The notes: generated from the sequence alone by a model not told the origin. A stretch of DNA of 47,224 bases from Rhodoplanes serenus (GCA_009720755.1 WNKV01000025.1:1-47224); one strand, 5' to 3'. Counted from the first letter of the stretch, positions 17,776 through 27,377 are shown. Numbers and translations: made by a program.

Positions 17776-19035
17776 ATGGTCCGACTGGGCTGCATCGCCG
17801 ACGATCTGACCGGAGCGACCGACCTCGCGCTCATGCTGGCTCGCGAGGGCATGAATGTCGTTCAGACGGCGGGCGTTCCCGATCGAGAGCTGGACATCTC
17901 CGAGGCCGACGCCGTCGTGGTGGCGTTGAAGTCGCGCACGATCCCTGCGGCCGCCGCGGTGGCGCTGGCGGTCCGCGCTGCCGAGGCACTGACCGGGGCG
18001 GGTGCCCGTCATCTCTTCTTCAAGTACTGCTCGACGTTCGATTCCACCGACGACGGCAACATCGGTCCGGTGATCGAGGCGTTGCTCGATGTCACCGGCA
18101 GCGACTTCACCCTGGCCTGTCCCGCCTTCCCGGCGAACGGGCGCACCGTCTATCGCGGCCACCTGTTCGTCGGAGACGTGCTGCTGAGCGACTCCAGCAT
18201 GAAGGACCATCCGCTGACGCCGATGCGCGACTCCAATCTGGTTCGCGTGCTCGGGCGGCAGACGCGGATGTCGGTCGGTCTCGTGGGCTACGAGGCGGTG
18301 GCAGCCGGGCCCGAGGCGCTGAAGGCCGCCTTTGCGGATGCGCGCGCCGCCGGCCATCGTATCGTCGTCGTCGATGCCATCACCGACGCACACCTCCGCG
18401 CCATCGGTGCCGCCGCCCACGATCTCGCCGTCATCACCGGCGGGTCGGGGGTCGCCATGGGTCTGCCGGGGGCCTTCGGCCTCGCGCCGCACGAGCGCAC
18501 CGGGCAGCGGATGGCGGCGCCGACGGGCCGCTGTGCCATCCTGGCCGGGTCGTGCTCGGCCGCCACCCGTGGCCAGGTCGCCGCCGCGCTCGCCGCCGGC
18601 TTTCCGGCCTTTAAGATCGATCCGCTGGCGCTGAGCGCCGGCCGGCTCTCCGCCGCGGACATCCTCGACTGGATCGCGCGCCAGTCCGACGCGCGGCCGT
18701 TGCTGGTGTACTCCAGTGCCGATCCCGACGACCTGCGGCGGGTTCAGGAGAAGCTCGGTCCGGCGGCGGCCGGCGAGCTCGTCGAGCAGTGTCTCGCCGA
18801 CGTCGCGCGCGCCCTTCCGGGCCGCGGCTTCACGCGCCTGATCGTCGCCGGCGGCGAGACGTCCGGCGCCGTCGTCGCCGCGCTCGGGGTCGAGGCGTTG
18901 CGCATTGGGCCCGAGATCGCACCCGGCGTGCCGTGGACGCGATCGCTGTCCGGCACCGATCTCGCCCTCGCTCTCAAGTCGGGCAACTTCGGCAGCCCCG
19001 ACCTCTTCGTCAAAGCCTGGGACCTGCTCCAGTAG
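17776..19035 (+). CDS. Four-carbon acid sugar kinase (DUF1537 family), OtnK-like
   Basis: OtnK/DtnK kinases phosphorylate 3-oxo-tetronate or threonate at O4 on the way to dihydroxyacetone phosphate. The 419-residue product has the N-terminal LGCIADDLTGATDLALML, CPAFPANGRTVYRGHLFVGD with the following HPLTPMRDSNLVRVLGRQT (both strongly OtnK-like), and the C-terminal nucleotide-binding GGETSGAV and LKSGNFGSPD. The ATG at 17776 with GAAGGA upstream fits the family N-terminus; a GTG at 17731 overlapping the racemase stop would add 15 residues. OtnC, OtnI and PdxA2 are not seen nearby. Confidence 0.88.
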   Translation: MVRLGCIADDLTGATDLALMLAREGMNVVQTAGVPDRELDISEADAVVVALKSRTIPAAAAVALAVRAAEALTGAGARHLFFKYCSTFDSTDDGNIGPVIEALLDVTGSDFTLACPAFPANGRTVYRGHLFVGDVLLSDSSMKDHPLTPMRDSNLVRVLGRQTRMSVGLVGYEAVAAGPEALKAAFADARAAGHRIVVVDAITDAHLRAIGAAAHDLAVITGGSGVAMGLPGAFGLAPHERTGQRMAAPTGRCAILAGSCSAATRGQVAAALAAGFPAFKIDPLALSAGRLSAADILDWIARQSDARPLLVYSSADPDDLRRVQEKLGPAAAGELVEQCLADVARALPGRGFTRLIVAGGETSGAVVAALGVEALRIGPEIAPGVPWTRSLSGTDLALALKSGNFGSPDLFVKAWDLLQ

Positions 19036-19135
19036 CGCTGCTGGGGGGCGGGCCGATCTCGCGCGGCCCGGCGGCCGTCGTCGAGCGGCGCGATCGCTCG
19101 CCGGCACGCGGGGCGCGCTCCGGCGAGGCCGAGCG

Positions 19136-21025
19136 TCACGTCTCGGTCGGCTCGGAATCGTCGGCCGGATCGCTGGAGACCAGCGGCAGCGTGAAGCGGA
19201 ACACGGTTCCGCCGTCGGGGATCGAGTCCGCCCAGATGCGCCCCCGGTGCGCCTCGATGATGTCGCGGCAGACCGACAGGCCGATTCCCATGCCGTGGGT
19301 CTTGGTCGAGGCAAACGGCATGAACAGGCGCGCGGCGATCTCCGGAGCCAGCCCGCAGCCGGTGTCGGCGATGCTCGTCTCGACCTGCCCGTCGCCGACC
19401 ACGACGGTGACGTCGATCTCGCGGCGTGGGCTCGTCTCCATCGCCTCGATGGCGTTGCGGATCAGGTTGAAGACGACCTGCTGGATCTGCACCTTGTTGA
19501 CGAGGATGCTGGCGGTGTCGTCGACATTGCAGCGGAATGTCACGTCCTTGTGCTTGGCCGCCGTCATCGCCAGTCGCGCCGCCTCCCGCATGACCTTGCC
19601 GGCGCTCTCGACCCGCCGCTCGCCCTCGCCCTTCTGCACGAAGCTGCGGAGCTGCTTGATGATCTCGCCGGCGCGCAGCGCCTGGTCGGAGATCGCCTTG
19701 AGCAGATTGCGCATCTGCTCCCGGCGCGCGTCGTCGAACGGGTCGGCCTTCATGAGGCGCTCGCACCCGCCCACATAGACGGCGAGCGCGGTGAGCGGCT
19801 GATTGAGCTCGTGGGCGAGTGCCGCCGCCATCTGCCCCATCTCGGACAGCCGGGAGACGTGCCACAGCTCGCTCTGCAACGTCGCCACCGCGCGCTCGTG
19901 AGCGGTCAGCTCGGCGGCGGCGGCGTCGAAGGCGTGCAGCGCCCGATCGATCTCCGGCACCCGGGTCTCCCCGAACCGGACCCGCTCGCCGCGCTCCAGC
20001 AGCCCGGCGCCGGTTTCGAGCGCCTGGATCGGGACGGTGATGCGCCGGGCGATCCAGGCGGCCAGCAGCCCGCTCGCGACGCTCACCATGACGCTGGCCA
20101 GGCCGGCGACCGCCAGCGTCCGCCAGACCCGCGCCTCCAGAAGCGCCCTCTCGGAGGCCACCCCGACCGCCCAGCCGGTGAGCGGCGACACCGTGTTGGC
20201 GGTCAGCACCGGGCGCCCCTCGAGGGTCTCGGTCTCGATCAGCCCGTCCCGATGCATGGCGGCCCGCCAGCCCGCCGCGGCGGGCTGGCCGACCAGGCGG
20301 TCGTGGTCGCGCGAGCGGGCGACGAGATTGCCCCGGCTGTCGATCACCGCGACCAGCCAGCCTTCCGGCATCCGGCCGTCGTTGAGCAGGGCGCGGAAGG
20401 ATGCCGCCGGCACCCCGACGAGCAGATAATAGGCCGGCTCGCCGCCGCGAAAGACCGGCACGCCGATGCCGGTCACTGGCGCCTTGGCGACCGGGCCGAA
20501 GACGACATCGGCGATCTTGACCGTCTTGGACGCGAAGGCGCGACGGCCGTCCTCCGCCACGGCGGGAGCGAGCCGGGGCAGAGGCTCGCCGGCGGGAATC
20601 AACGTGTTCACGAGCTGCTGGCCGGTCGTGTCGGCGAGCGTCAGCCAGCCGCCGGGCACCACCGTCATGGCCCGCTCGGCCTCAGCCCGGAAGGCGGCGA
20701 GATCGCCGGTCTGGAGCGACGGCGAGATCGCCAGCGCCTGCCCGACCGCGATGTAGTGCCGGAACTGCGCGTCGACCGCGCTGACGATCGAGCGCGACGC
20801 ATAGGTGATGGCCTGCCGGCTCGTCTCGCGCTCGCGGTGGGCGAGCTGCCAGATGATCGCGAAGGAGAGCAGCAGCATCGGCGCCGTGCAGGCGACCACG
20901 AGGAGGAACAGGCGATGCCGGATCGTCAGCCCGCCGCCTCCGCGATCCGGGCCGGCGGCGCCTGTGGCGGGCCGACCATGCGGCTCGGCCGCGGTGGCCG
21001 CACTGGCTTTCGCTCCCGCGTCCAT
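19136..21025 (-). CDS. Membrane sensor histidine kinase (dCache-HAMP-HisKA-HATPase)
   Basis: Two-component sensor, 629 residues. It has a hydrophobic segment at about 37-60, an extracytoplasmic double-Cache-like sensor (about 70-295), a second span (about 301-325), a HAMP linker (about 326-378), the phospho-acceptor box AALAHELNQPLTAL (H405), and an ATPase domain with NLIRNAIEAM, DTGCGLAPE and GMGIGLSVCRDIIEAH. The HELNQPL box is FixL/DctB-like. No response regulator gene is adjacent, so it is an orphan here. It lies 116 bp after pflA on the same strand, with a palindrome (21055-21066) that also occurs upstream of pflB, suggesting a link to the same regulation. Confidence 0.92.
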   Translation of the reverse strand: MDAGAKASAATAAEPHGRPATGAAGPDRGGGGLTIRHRLFLLVVACTAPMLLLSFAIIWQLAHRERETSRQAITYASRSIVSAVDAQFRHYIAVGQALAISPSLQTGDLAAFRAEAERAMTVVPGGWLTLADTTGQQLVNTLIPAGEPLPRLAPAVAEDGRRAFASKTVKIADVVFGPVAKAPVTGIGVPVFRGGEPAYYLLVGVPAASFRALLNDGRMPEGWLVAVIDSRGNLVARSRDHDRLVGQPAAAGWRAAMHRDGLIETETLEGRPVLTANTVSPLTGWAVGVASERALLEARVWRTLAVAGLASVMVSVASGLLAAWIARRITVPIQALETGAGLLERGERVRFGETRVPEIDRALHAFDAAAAELTAHERAVATLQSELWHVSRLSEMGQMAAALAHELNQPLTALAVYVGGCERLMKADPFDDARREQMRNLLKAISDQALRAGEIIKQLRSFVQKGEGERRVESAGKVMREAARLAMTAAKHKDVTFRCNVDDTASILVNKVQIQQVVFNLIRNAIEAMETSPRREIDVTVVVGDGQVETSIADTGCGLAPEIAARLFMPFASTKTHGMGIGLSVCRDIIEAHRGRIWADSIPDGGTVFRFTLPLVSSDPADDSEPTET

Positions 21026-21054
21026 GAGGTCTCCATGCCGTCCTCCCGAGAGAC

Positions 21055-21066
21055 CTGATATATCAG
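21055..21066. promoter_or_regulatory. Palindrome upstream of the histidine kinase
   Basis: CTGATATATCAG is a perfect 12-bp palindrome 29 bp before the kinase start. Its 10-bp core TGATATATCA is identical to the palindrome before pflB at 25335-25346. The half-sites TGAT/ATCA are two bases closer than in a normal FNR/FixK box. Confidence 0.5.
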
Positions 21067-21141
21067 CCCTGACCGTCTGGCCAGTTCTCGGCTACATCCC
21101 GGGGCCCCCGGCGCACCGAGAGGCGGCGCTGATCGGCCGGG

Positions 21142-21948
21142 TCACCGGGCCGTCAGGCCGTGGCTGCGGAAGATCGCGATGGCGGCGTCGATGTCGGCGC
21201 GGGTCGGGGCCGGCGTGTCGCCGAGCGGATAGGGGCGGCCGAGCGCGGCCCATTTCTGCACCCCGAGCCGGTGATAGGGCAGCACGTCGACCTGGTGAAC
21301 CAGCGGGCCGAGGTCGGCCAGGAACCCGGCGAGCCGGGCGATGTCGGCGGCGTCGTCGGTGAGGCCCGGTACCAGCACGTAGCGGATCCACATCGGCGTG
21401 CCGAGCCGAACCATGCGGCGGGCGAAATCGAGGGTCGGCTGGAGATCGCAGCCGGTGATTCGCCGGTAGGCCTCAGGGTCGGCGTGCTTGATGTCGAGCA
21501 TCACCAGATCGACCGGGTCGAACCAGTCGTCGGCGACGTTGCGGCCGAGGAACCCGGTGGTGTCGAGCGCGGTGTGCAGCCGCAGCTCGTCGTGCAGGCG
21601 GGTGAGCAGCGCGCCGACGAACTCCGGCTGCGTCATCGGCTCGCCACCCGACACGGTGACGCCGCCGGCGAGGCGCAGGAAGCCGCGATAGGGCGCCACT
21701 TCGGCGATCGCCTCGTCGAGATCGATGCGGCGGCCCGCCTTCAGCTTCCAGGTGTCCGGGTTGTGGCAGTACTGGCAGCGCAGCGGGCAGCCCGCCATGA
21801 AGAACACGAAGCGCATGCCCGGCCCGTCGCCGGCCGCGCCGGTCTCGACCGAATGCAGGAAGCCGACCGGATCGGAAGGGGCGATTCCTGGTGCGACGCT
21901 CGGCCTGGCCGCCGGGCCCGCGGTCCCCGGGAGCGAGGGGCGAATCAC
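21142..21948 (-). CDS. pflA: Pyruvate formate-lyase activating enzyme
   Basis: Radical-SAM enzyme that installs the glycyl radical on PflB. The 268-residue product has GFLHSVETGAAGDGPGMRFV and the cluster motif CPLRCQYC followed by HNPDTW, all diagnostic. GGVTVSGGEP is the SAM-binding GGE motif. I chose the GTG at 21948, which overlaps the focA stop as GTGA and has GGGAGGG just upstream. This gives an N-terminus about 25 residues longer than in E. coli; an internal later start cannot be excluded. Third gene of the pflB-focA-pflA unit. Confidence 0.93.
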   Translation of the reverse strand: MIRPSLPGTAGPAARPSVAPGIAPSDPVGFLHSVETGAAGDGPGMRFVFFMAGCPLRCQYCHNPDTWKLKAGRRIDLDEAIAEVAPYRGFLRLAGGVTVSGGEPMTQPEFVGALLTRLHDELRLHTALDTTGFLGRNVADDWFDPVDLVMLDIKHADPEAYRRITGCDLQPTLDFARRMVRLGTPMWIRYVLVPGLTDDAADIARLAGFLADLGPLVHQVDVLPYHRLGVQKWAALGRPYPLGDTPAPTRADIDAAIAIFRSHGLTAR

Positions 21949-22865
21949 GATGCCCTCCCGCCGGCGCCGACCACCGGGCCGCGCCGGGCGCCGCCGGCGG
22001 GTTCGCGTTCGCCGAGGCATCGGCGGTAGATCGTCCAGTACACTAGGCCGACCAGCCCGGCGCCGCCCACGATGTTGCCCAGCGTCGCCGCGATCAGATT
22101 GTGGGCGATGCCCGGGAGCGTGATCAGCGAGGCGTCGAAGCCCGCCGGCACCTGGCCGGTGGCGACCAGCACCCAGGCGAGCGGCAGGATGTACATGTTG
22201 GCGACGCAGTGCTCGAAGCCGGCGGCGACGAAGCAGGCGACCGGCAGCACCATGCCGGCCATCTTGTCGGTGACCGAGCGGCCCGCATGGGCGAGCCACA
22301 CGCCGAGACAGACCAGCACGTTGCAGAGCACGCCCTTGACGAAGATGGTGGCGGCGTCCGGCGCGATCTTGCCGGCCGCCAGCGTCAGCACCGCGGCGCC
22401 GACGCGGCCGTCGCCGAGATCCGGATGGTGCGCCAGGACCACGAGGGCGACGAGCCCGAGTGCGCCGACCAGGTTGCCGATCCACACGACGGCCCAGTTC
22501 CGCAGCACCTCGGCGCCGCGGATCTGCCGGCTCATCCACGCCATGACGACGAGGCAGTTGCCGGTGAACAGCTCGGCGCCGGCGATCGTCACCAGGACGA
22601 GGCCGAGCGAGAAGACCACGCCGCCGAGCACGCGCTGGGCCGCGAAGCCGAGCGTCGGATCGGCCAGCACGATGCAGAAGAACAGCGCGCCGAGGCCGAT
22701 GAAGCCGCCGGCCACCACCGCGAGCAGGGCGCTGGCGGGCAGCGGCAGGCGGACCTTCTTGATGCCGAGGGCTTCGATCTTCTCCTGGATCGCGGCGGGC
22801 GCCAGAGCGCCCGCGCCGAGCGCGCCGAGAGCATCGGCGCGTCCTCCGCTGTCGTCCGTCCCCAT
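21945..22865 (-). CDS. focA: Formate/nitrite transporter, FocA type
   Basis: Pentameric inner-membrane channel that exports or re-imports formate produced by PflB. The 306-residue product has six spans. Family signatures visible are GGFIGLGALFF, GAELFTGNCLVV, KGVLCNVLVCLGVWLA and AAGFEHCVANMYILPLA. The ATG at 22865 follows GGGAGGAG. An earlier GTG at 22916, overlapping the pflB stop, would add 17 Arg-rich residues. Its stop overlaps the pflA start. In E. coli focA precedes pflB; here it lies between pflB and pflA. Confidence 0.94.
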   Translation of the reverse strand: MGTDDSGGRADALGALGAGALAPAAIQEKIEALGIKKVRLPLPASALLAVVAGGFIGLGALFFCIVLADPTLGFAAQRVLGGVVFSLGLVLVTIAGAELFTGNCLVVMAWMSRQIRGAEVLRNWAVVWIGNLVGALGLVALVVLAHHPDLGDGRVGAAVLTLAAGKIAPDAATIFVKGVLCNVLVCLGVWLAHAGRSVTDKMAGMVLPVACFVAAGFEHCVANMYILPLAWVLVATGQVPAGFDASLITLPGIAHNLIAATLGNIVGGAGLVGLVYWTIYRRCLGEREPAGGARRGPVVGAGGRAS

Positions 22866-22912
22866 GGTCCGCTCCTCCCGACCGCCCGTCCGCCGCCGCC
22901 CGTCCGCCGCCG

Positions 22913-25171
22913 TCACATGCCGGCGTGGAACGTCCGGTTGACGACGTCGAGCTGCTGCTCGCGCGTCAGCTTGACGAAGTTCACCGCATAGCCGGAGACC
23001 CGGATGGTGAGCTGCGGATAGACCTCCGGGCGCTCCATGGCGTCGAGCAGCGTCTCACGGTCGAGCACGTTGACGTTGACGTGGTGGCCCATGGCGCCCG
23101 CGAAGGCGTCGAGGCAGGCGGCTAGGTTCTTCTGCCGCTCCTCCGGCACGCGGCCGAGCGCCGTCGGGGTCGCCGAGGCGGTCCACGAGATGCCGTCGAG
23201 CGCGCAGGCATACGGGATCTTCGACACCGAGGCGCCGGCCGCCACGAAGCCCTTGCGGTCGCGGCCGTTCATCGGGTTGGCGCCGGGCGCGAACGGCTCG
23301 CCGGCGCGGCGGCCGTCGGGCGTGTTGCCGGTCTTCTTGCCGTAGACCACGTTGGACGTGATGGTCAGCACCGACTGGGTCGGCATCGCGTCGCGATAGA
23401 AGCAGGGCTGCGCCTTGATCTTCTTGATGAAGGTCTCGGTCAGCCACACCGCGATGGCGTCGACGCGATCGTCGTTGTTGCCGTAGGCCGGATAGTCGCC
23501 CTCGATCACGTAGTCGACGGCCAGCCCGGCGGCGTTGCGCACCACCTTCACGGTGGCGTGCTTGATGGCCGACAGGCTGTCGGCGGCGACCGACAGGCCG
23601 GCGATGCCGCACGCCATGGTCCGCAGCACGTCGCGGTCGTGCAGCGCCATCTCGATGCGCTCGTAGGCGTACTTGTCGTGCATGTAGTGGATGACGTTGA
23701 GCGCCTTGACGTAGGTCTTGGCGAGCCAGCTCAGCATCGGGTCGAGCTTGGCCACGACGGTGTCGTAGTCGAGCACGTCGCCTTCGATCGGCGTGAAGCC
23801 CTCCGCCACCAGGAGGCCCGACTTCTCGTCGACGCCGCCGTTGATGGCGTAGAGCAGCGCCTTGGCCAGGTTGGCGCGGGCGCCGAAGAACTGCATCTGC
23901 TTGCCGATGCGCATCGGCGACACGCAGCAGGCGATGCCGTAGTCGTCGCCCCAGTGCGGCCGCATCACGTCGTCGTTCTCGTACTGGATCGACGAGGTCT
24001 CGATCGACACCTTGGCGCAGTAGTCCTTGAAGCCCTCGGGGAGTTGCGTCGACCACAGCACCGTCAGGTTGGGCTCCGGCGCCGGGCCGAGATTGAAGAG
24101 GGTCTGGAGGAAGCGGAAGCTGGTCTTGGTGACCAGCGGGCGGCCATCCTCGCCGATGCCGCCGATCGACTCGGTCACCCAGGTCGGATCGCCGGAGAAC
24201 AGCGAATCGTACTCGGGTGTGCGCAGGAAGCGGACGATGCGCAGCTTCATGACGAGGTCGTCGATCAGCTCCTGGGCCTGCGCCTCGGTGATGAGCCCGC
24301 GCGAAAGATCGCGGTCGAGATAGATGTCGAGGAAGGTGGAGACGCGGCCGAGCGACATCGCGGCGCCGTTCTGCTCCTTCACGGCGGCGAGATAGCCCAG
24401 ATAGGTCCACTGCACCGCCTCGCGGCCGCTGGCGGCCGGGCGGGTGACATCGCAGCCGTAGCTCGCCGCCATCTCGGCCAGCTCGTCGAGGGCGCGGATC
24501 TGCTCGTTGAGCTCCTCGCGCAGCCGGATCGTCGCCTCGTCGAACACCGCGTCGTCGATCTCGTGCAGCTCGCGCCGCTTGTCCGCCTTCAGCCGATCGG
24601 TGCCGTAGAGGGCGACGCGACGGTAGTCGCCGATGATGCGGCCGCGCCCGTAGGCGTCCGGCAGGCCGGTGACGATGCCGGACTTGCGCGCCGCCATGAT
24701 CTCCGGCGAGTAGCCGTCGAAGACACCCTGGTTGTGGCTCTTGCGGTACTTGGTCCAGATCTCCTGTACCACGGGATCGACCGTGTAGCCGTAGGCTTCG
24801 AGGCCGGTCTCGACCATGCGCAGGCCGCCGTTCGGCATGATGGCGCGCTTGAGCGGCGCGTCGGTCTGGAGGCCGACGATCAGCTCGGCGTCACGGTCGA
24901 TGTAGCCCGGCGCATGCGCCGTGATGGCGGCCGGACGATCGACCGACACGTCGAGAACGCCCTTGCGGCGCTCCTCGGCGAGCAGGTCGCAGAGCTTCGC
25001 CCAGAGGCCGAGGGTGCGCGTCGTCGGGCCGGCCAGGAAGCGCGCGTCGCCGAGATATGGGTTGTAGTTCGCCTGGATGAAGCCGCGCACGTCGATGCGG
25101 CTCTGCCACGGTCCGGCGGCGAAGCCGGTCCAGGGCTCTCCGGCGGTGGCGTTCTCGGTGACGGCGTTCAT
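22913..25171 (-). CDS. pflB: Pyruvate formate-lyase
   Basis: Glycyl-radical enzyme converting pyruvate and CoA to acetyl-CoA and formate under anoxia. The 752-residue product has the adjacent catalytic cysteines in GIACCVSPM (C415, C416) and the radical glycine in RVSGYAVNF (G727). These match the E. coli positions C418/C419 and G734 with a slightly shorter chain. The paired cysteines and SGYAVNF distinguish it from diol dehydratases and other glycyl-radical enzymes. ATG at 25171 with GAGG upstream. First gene of a minus-strand unit with focA and pflA; O2-exposed cleavage at G727 is expected. Confidence 0.98.
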   Translation of the reverse strand: MNAVTENATAGEPWTGFAAGPWQSRIDVRGFIQANYNPYLGDARFLAGPTTRTLGLWAKLCDLLAEERRKGVLDVSVDRPAAITAHAPGYIDRDAELIVGLQTDAPLKRAIMPNGGLRMVETGLEAYGYTVDPVVQEIWTKYRKSHNQGVFDGYSPEIMAARKSGIVTGLPDAYGRGRIIGDYRRVALYGTDRLKADKRRELHEIDDAVFDEATIRLREELNEQIRALDELAEMAASYGCDVTRPAASGREAVQWTYLGYLAAVKEQNGAAMSLGRVSTFLDIYLDRDLSRGLITEAQAQELIDDLVMKLRIVRFLRTPEYDSLFSGDPTWVTESIGGIGEDGRPLVTKTSFRFLQTLFNLGPAPEPNLTVLWSTQLPEGFKDYCAKVSIETSSIQYENDDVMRPHWGDDYGIACCVSPMRIGKQMQFFGARANLAKALLYAINGGVDEKSGLLVAEGFTPIEGDVLDYDTVVAKLDPMLSWLAKTYVKALNVIHYMHDKYAYERIEMALHDRDVLRTMACGIAGLSVAADSLSAIKHATVKVVRNAAGLAVDYVIEGDYPAYGNNDDRVDAIAVWLTETFIKKIKAQPCFYRDAMPTQSVLTITSNVVYGKKTGNTPDGRRAGEPFAPGANPMNGRDRKGFVAAGASVSKIPYACALDGISWTASATPTALGRVPEERQKNLAACLDAFAGAMGHHVNVNVLDRETLLDAMERPEVYPQLTIRVSGYAVNFVKLTREQQLDVVNRTFHAGM

Positions 25172-25916
25172 GACGACCTCGTACTGATCAGGTTCGGCCG
25201 TGTGGCGAGACCTGGACGGTCGCGCCTCACGGGCTGTCGGCCGGGATCGACGTCGTGTCGAACCATGCGGAGACCGCGACGAGACTGCGTCATGACGGGG
25301 CGACGCGAGGGCCGCGGCGGCCCGGACAGCAAGCGTGATATATCACCACATACTTCGCCCGGCAGGCGGCGCCGCGAATGCCAGATGCCCGCTGGGCGGG
25401 GGCCTTTCCGAATGTTCGCGTCCGGCGCGTTCCGGCGACATGGGATGACGCGGCGCGGCAGGCACGGTGAAGTTTCTTGCGACGGCGCCCTGCCGGTAAG
25501 CAGTAGTTCGTAGGCCGTAGCCGCCGTGGCGGGCGTCGCCACGAGGGTCGGACGCGTCCGCCGGCGCCGCATGTCGGGCGCACACGGCGCGATGGTCGTC
25601 GCCCGGTCTTATTTGTTGCACGAAGCCGCGCGATGGTCGGCCGCCGTCGCGATGCGTTCGCGAGGAGCAGCCTCTTGGAGGCGCGCGGCGGTGCTCGAGG
25701 TCGGTCGTCTGCGCCTCACGTCGTGCGCTCGTGTCGTGCGTCTCGTGTCGTGCTCCGGCGCAGAGCCGGCATTCGGCCGGGCGCCGATCGCGCGAAGCCG
25801 ATTGCGGTGCGGGTCCTTCACCGGCTACCAACAACGGCGGAAGCGCTCCCCCGGCGTTTCCGTCGGCCGCCCTCGACGGCGGTCCGACACACACCAAATG
25901 ATCGAGCAGGTTTGCC
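25172..25916. other. 745-bp intergenic region between pflB and pyk
   Basis: Divergent spacer with no convincing ORF on either strand; the frames that cross it have atypical Arg/Ser-rich composition. It holds the palindrome GTGATATATCAC (25335-25346), a GGGCCG/CGGCCC hairpin near 25312-25326, and a 14-bp-period direct repeat of CTCGTGTCGTGC (25728-25739 and 25742-25753). A clear -35/-10 pair for either gene was not found. The length suggests several regulatory inputs, or an unrecognised small RNA. Confidence 0.5.
25335..25346. promoter_or_regulatory. Palindrome upstream of pflB
   Basis: GTGATATATCAC, a perfect 12-bp palindrome 163 bp before the pflB start. It shares the core TGATATATCA with the site before the histidine kinase. 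A regulator binding both would join pyruvate formate-lyase and the sensor in one regulon. Confidence 0.5.
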
Positions 25917-27347
25917 ATGCGTCGTTTTCGTCGAGCCAAGATCGTGGCCACGGTCGGTCCCGCGAGTGCCGATCCGGCGACGCTGCGTGCCCTTCTGCTC
26001 GCCGGCGTCGACACGTTCCGGTTGAACTTCAGCCACGGCACCCACGACGACCATGCGCGGGTGCACGCCGCCATCCGGGCGCTGGAGGCCGAGGTCGGCA
26101 GCTCCATCGGCATCCTCCAGGATCTCCAGGGGCCGAAGATCCGCGTCGGCACGCTGGCGGGCGGTGCCGTGCAGGTCGAGGCCGGCCAGGCGATCCGCTT
26201 CGTGCGCACCGGCGCCGACGGCGACGTCATGTCGATCCCGCTGCCGCATCCCGAGATCTTCGATGCCGTGCTGCCGGGCCACGAGCTCCTGATCGACGAC
26301 GGCCGGGTGAAGGTGCGGGTGACGGGGCTGACCGGCGACTCGATCGACGCCGAGGTGGTGCTCGGCGGCACCATCTCCAATCGCAAGGGCGTCAACCTGC
26401 CGGGCACCATCCTGGACGTCTCGCCGCTCACCGCCAAGGATCGCGCCGACGTCGCCTTCGGGCTTGAGCTCGGGGTCGACTGGGTGGCGCTGTCGTTCGT
26501 CCAGAAGCCGACCGACGTCATCGAGGCGCGCCGGCTGGTCGGCGACCGGGCCGGCCTCATCGCCAAGATCGAGAAGCCGAGCGCGCTCGATTCGATCGAC
26601 GACATCCTCCGTCTCGCCGACGGTGTCATGGTGGCGCGCGGCGACCTCGGCGTCGAGATTCCGCACGAGCTGGTCCCCGGCCGGCAGAAGGAGATCGTGC
26701 GGGCCTGCCGCCAGGCCGCCAAGCCGGTGATCGTCGCCACCCAGATGCTCGACTCCATGGTCGGCGCACCGACGCCGACGCGAGCCGAAGCCTCCGATGT
26801 CGCCACCGCCATCTACGACGGCGCCGACGCCGTGATGCTGTCGGCCGAGTCGGCGACCGGCCGCTATCCGGTCGAGACCGTCGCGATGATGGACCGGATC
26901 ATCCGCGCCACCGAGGCCCACAAGCTGTACCGCTCGATCGTCCAGGCGTCGCAACCCGGCACCGAGGAGACACCGCCCCATGCGGTGGCGGCCGCCGCCG
27001 CCGATCTCGCCGAGTCGATCGGGGCGCCCGCCATCGTGGCCTTCACGTCGTCCGGCACCACCGCGACCCGCATCGCCCGCAAGCGGCCGCCGCTGCCGAT
27101 CCTGGCGATCACGCCGAGCCGCGAGACGGCGCGGCGGATGAGTCTGCTGTGGGGCGTCCATGCCTCGCTCGCCGGCGACGTCGGCTCCTACGAGGAGATG
27201 GTCGAGCGCGGCATGTCGGTGGCGAGCCTGGAGGGCTTCGCCCAGCCGGCCGACTTCATCGTCATCGTTGCCGGCGTTCCGTTCGGCCGTGCCGGCACCA
27301 CCAACAATCTGCGGGTCGCGCAGATCAGCGACAAGCGCGAGGTCTGA
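25917..27347 (+). CDS. pyk: Pyruvate kinase
   Basis: Last step of glycolysis, phosphoenolpyruvate plus ADP to pyruvate plus ATP, supplying the substrate of the divergent pflB. The 476-residue product starts RRAKIVATVGPASADP. It has FRLNFSHGTHDDH, LQGPKIRVG, the catalytic lysine region LIAKIEKPSAL, the metal site VMVARGDLGVEIP and the C-terminal domain with FTSSGTTATRIARKRP. The start ATG follows GAGCAGG. An unrelated 745-bp spacer separates it from pflB; a strong hairpin repeat follows its stop. Confidence 0.97.
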   Translation: MRRFRRAKIVATVGPASADPATLRALLLAGVDTFRLNFSHGTHDDHARVHAAIRALEAEVGSSIGILQDLQGPKIRVGTLAGGAVQVEAGQAIRFVRTGADGDVMSIPLPHPEIFDAVLPGHELLIDDGRVKVRVTGLTGDSIDAEVVLGGTISNRKGVNLPGTILDVSPLTAKDRADVAFGLELGVDWVALSFVQKPTDVIEARRLVGDRAGLIAKIEKPSALDSIDDILRLADGVMVARGDLGVEIPHELVPGRQKEIVRACRQAAKPVIVATQMLDSMVGAPTPTRAEASDVATAIYDGADAVMLSAESATGRYPVETVAMMDRIIRATEAHKLYRSIVQASQPGTEETPPHAVAAAAADLAESIGAPAIVAFTSSGTTATRIARKRPPLPILAITPSRETARRMSLLWGVHASLAGDVGSYEEMVERGMSVASLEGFAQPADFIVIVAGVPFGRAGTTNNLRVAQISDKREV

Positions 27348-27377
27348 TACGAGATCCGGCTGATCGATTTGGTGGTC

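Noticed and set aside
21055-21066. FNR or FixK box
   Set aside because: The half-sites TGAT and ATCA are separated by 2 bases instead of the 4 of TTGAT-N4-ATCAA, and the outer T/A bases do not match.
25320-25360. Sigma-54 promoter for pflB
   Set aside because: A TGC follows the palindrome on the minus strand, but the GG/GC spacing of the -24/-12 consensus is not met.
25728-25753. CRISPR-like repeats in the pflB-pyk gap
   Set aside because: Only two 12-base copies at 14-bp period without spacers; simple short tandem repeat.
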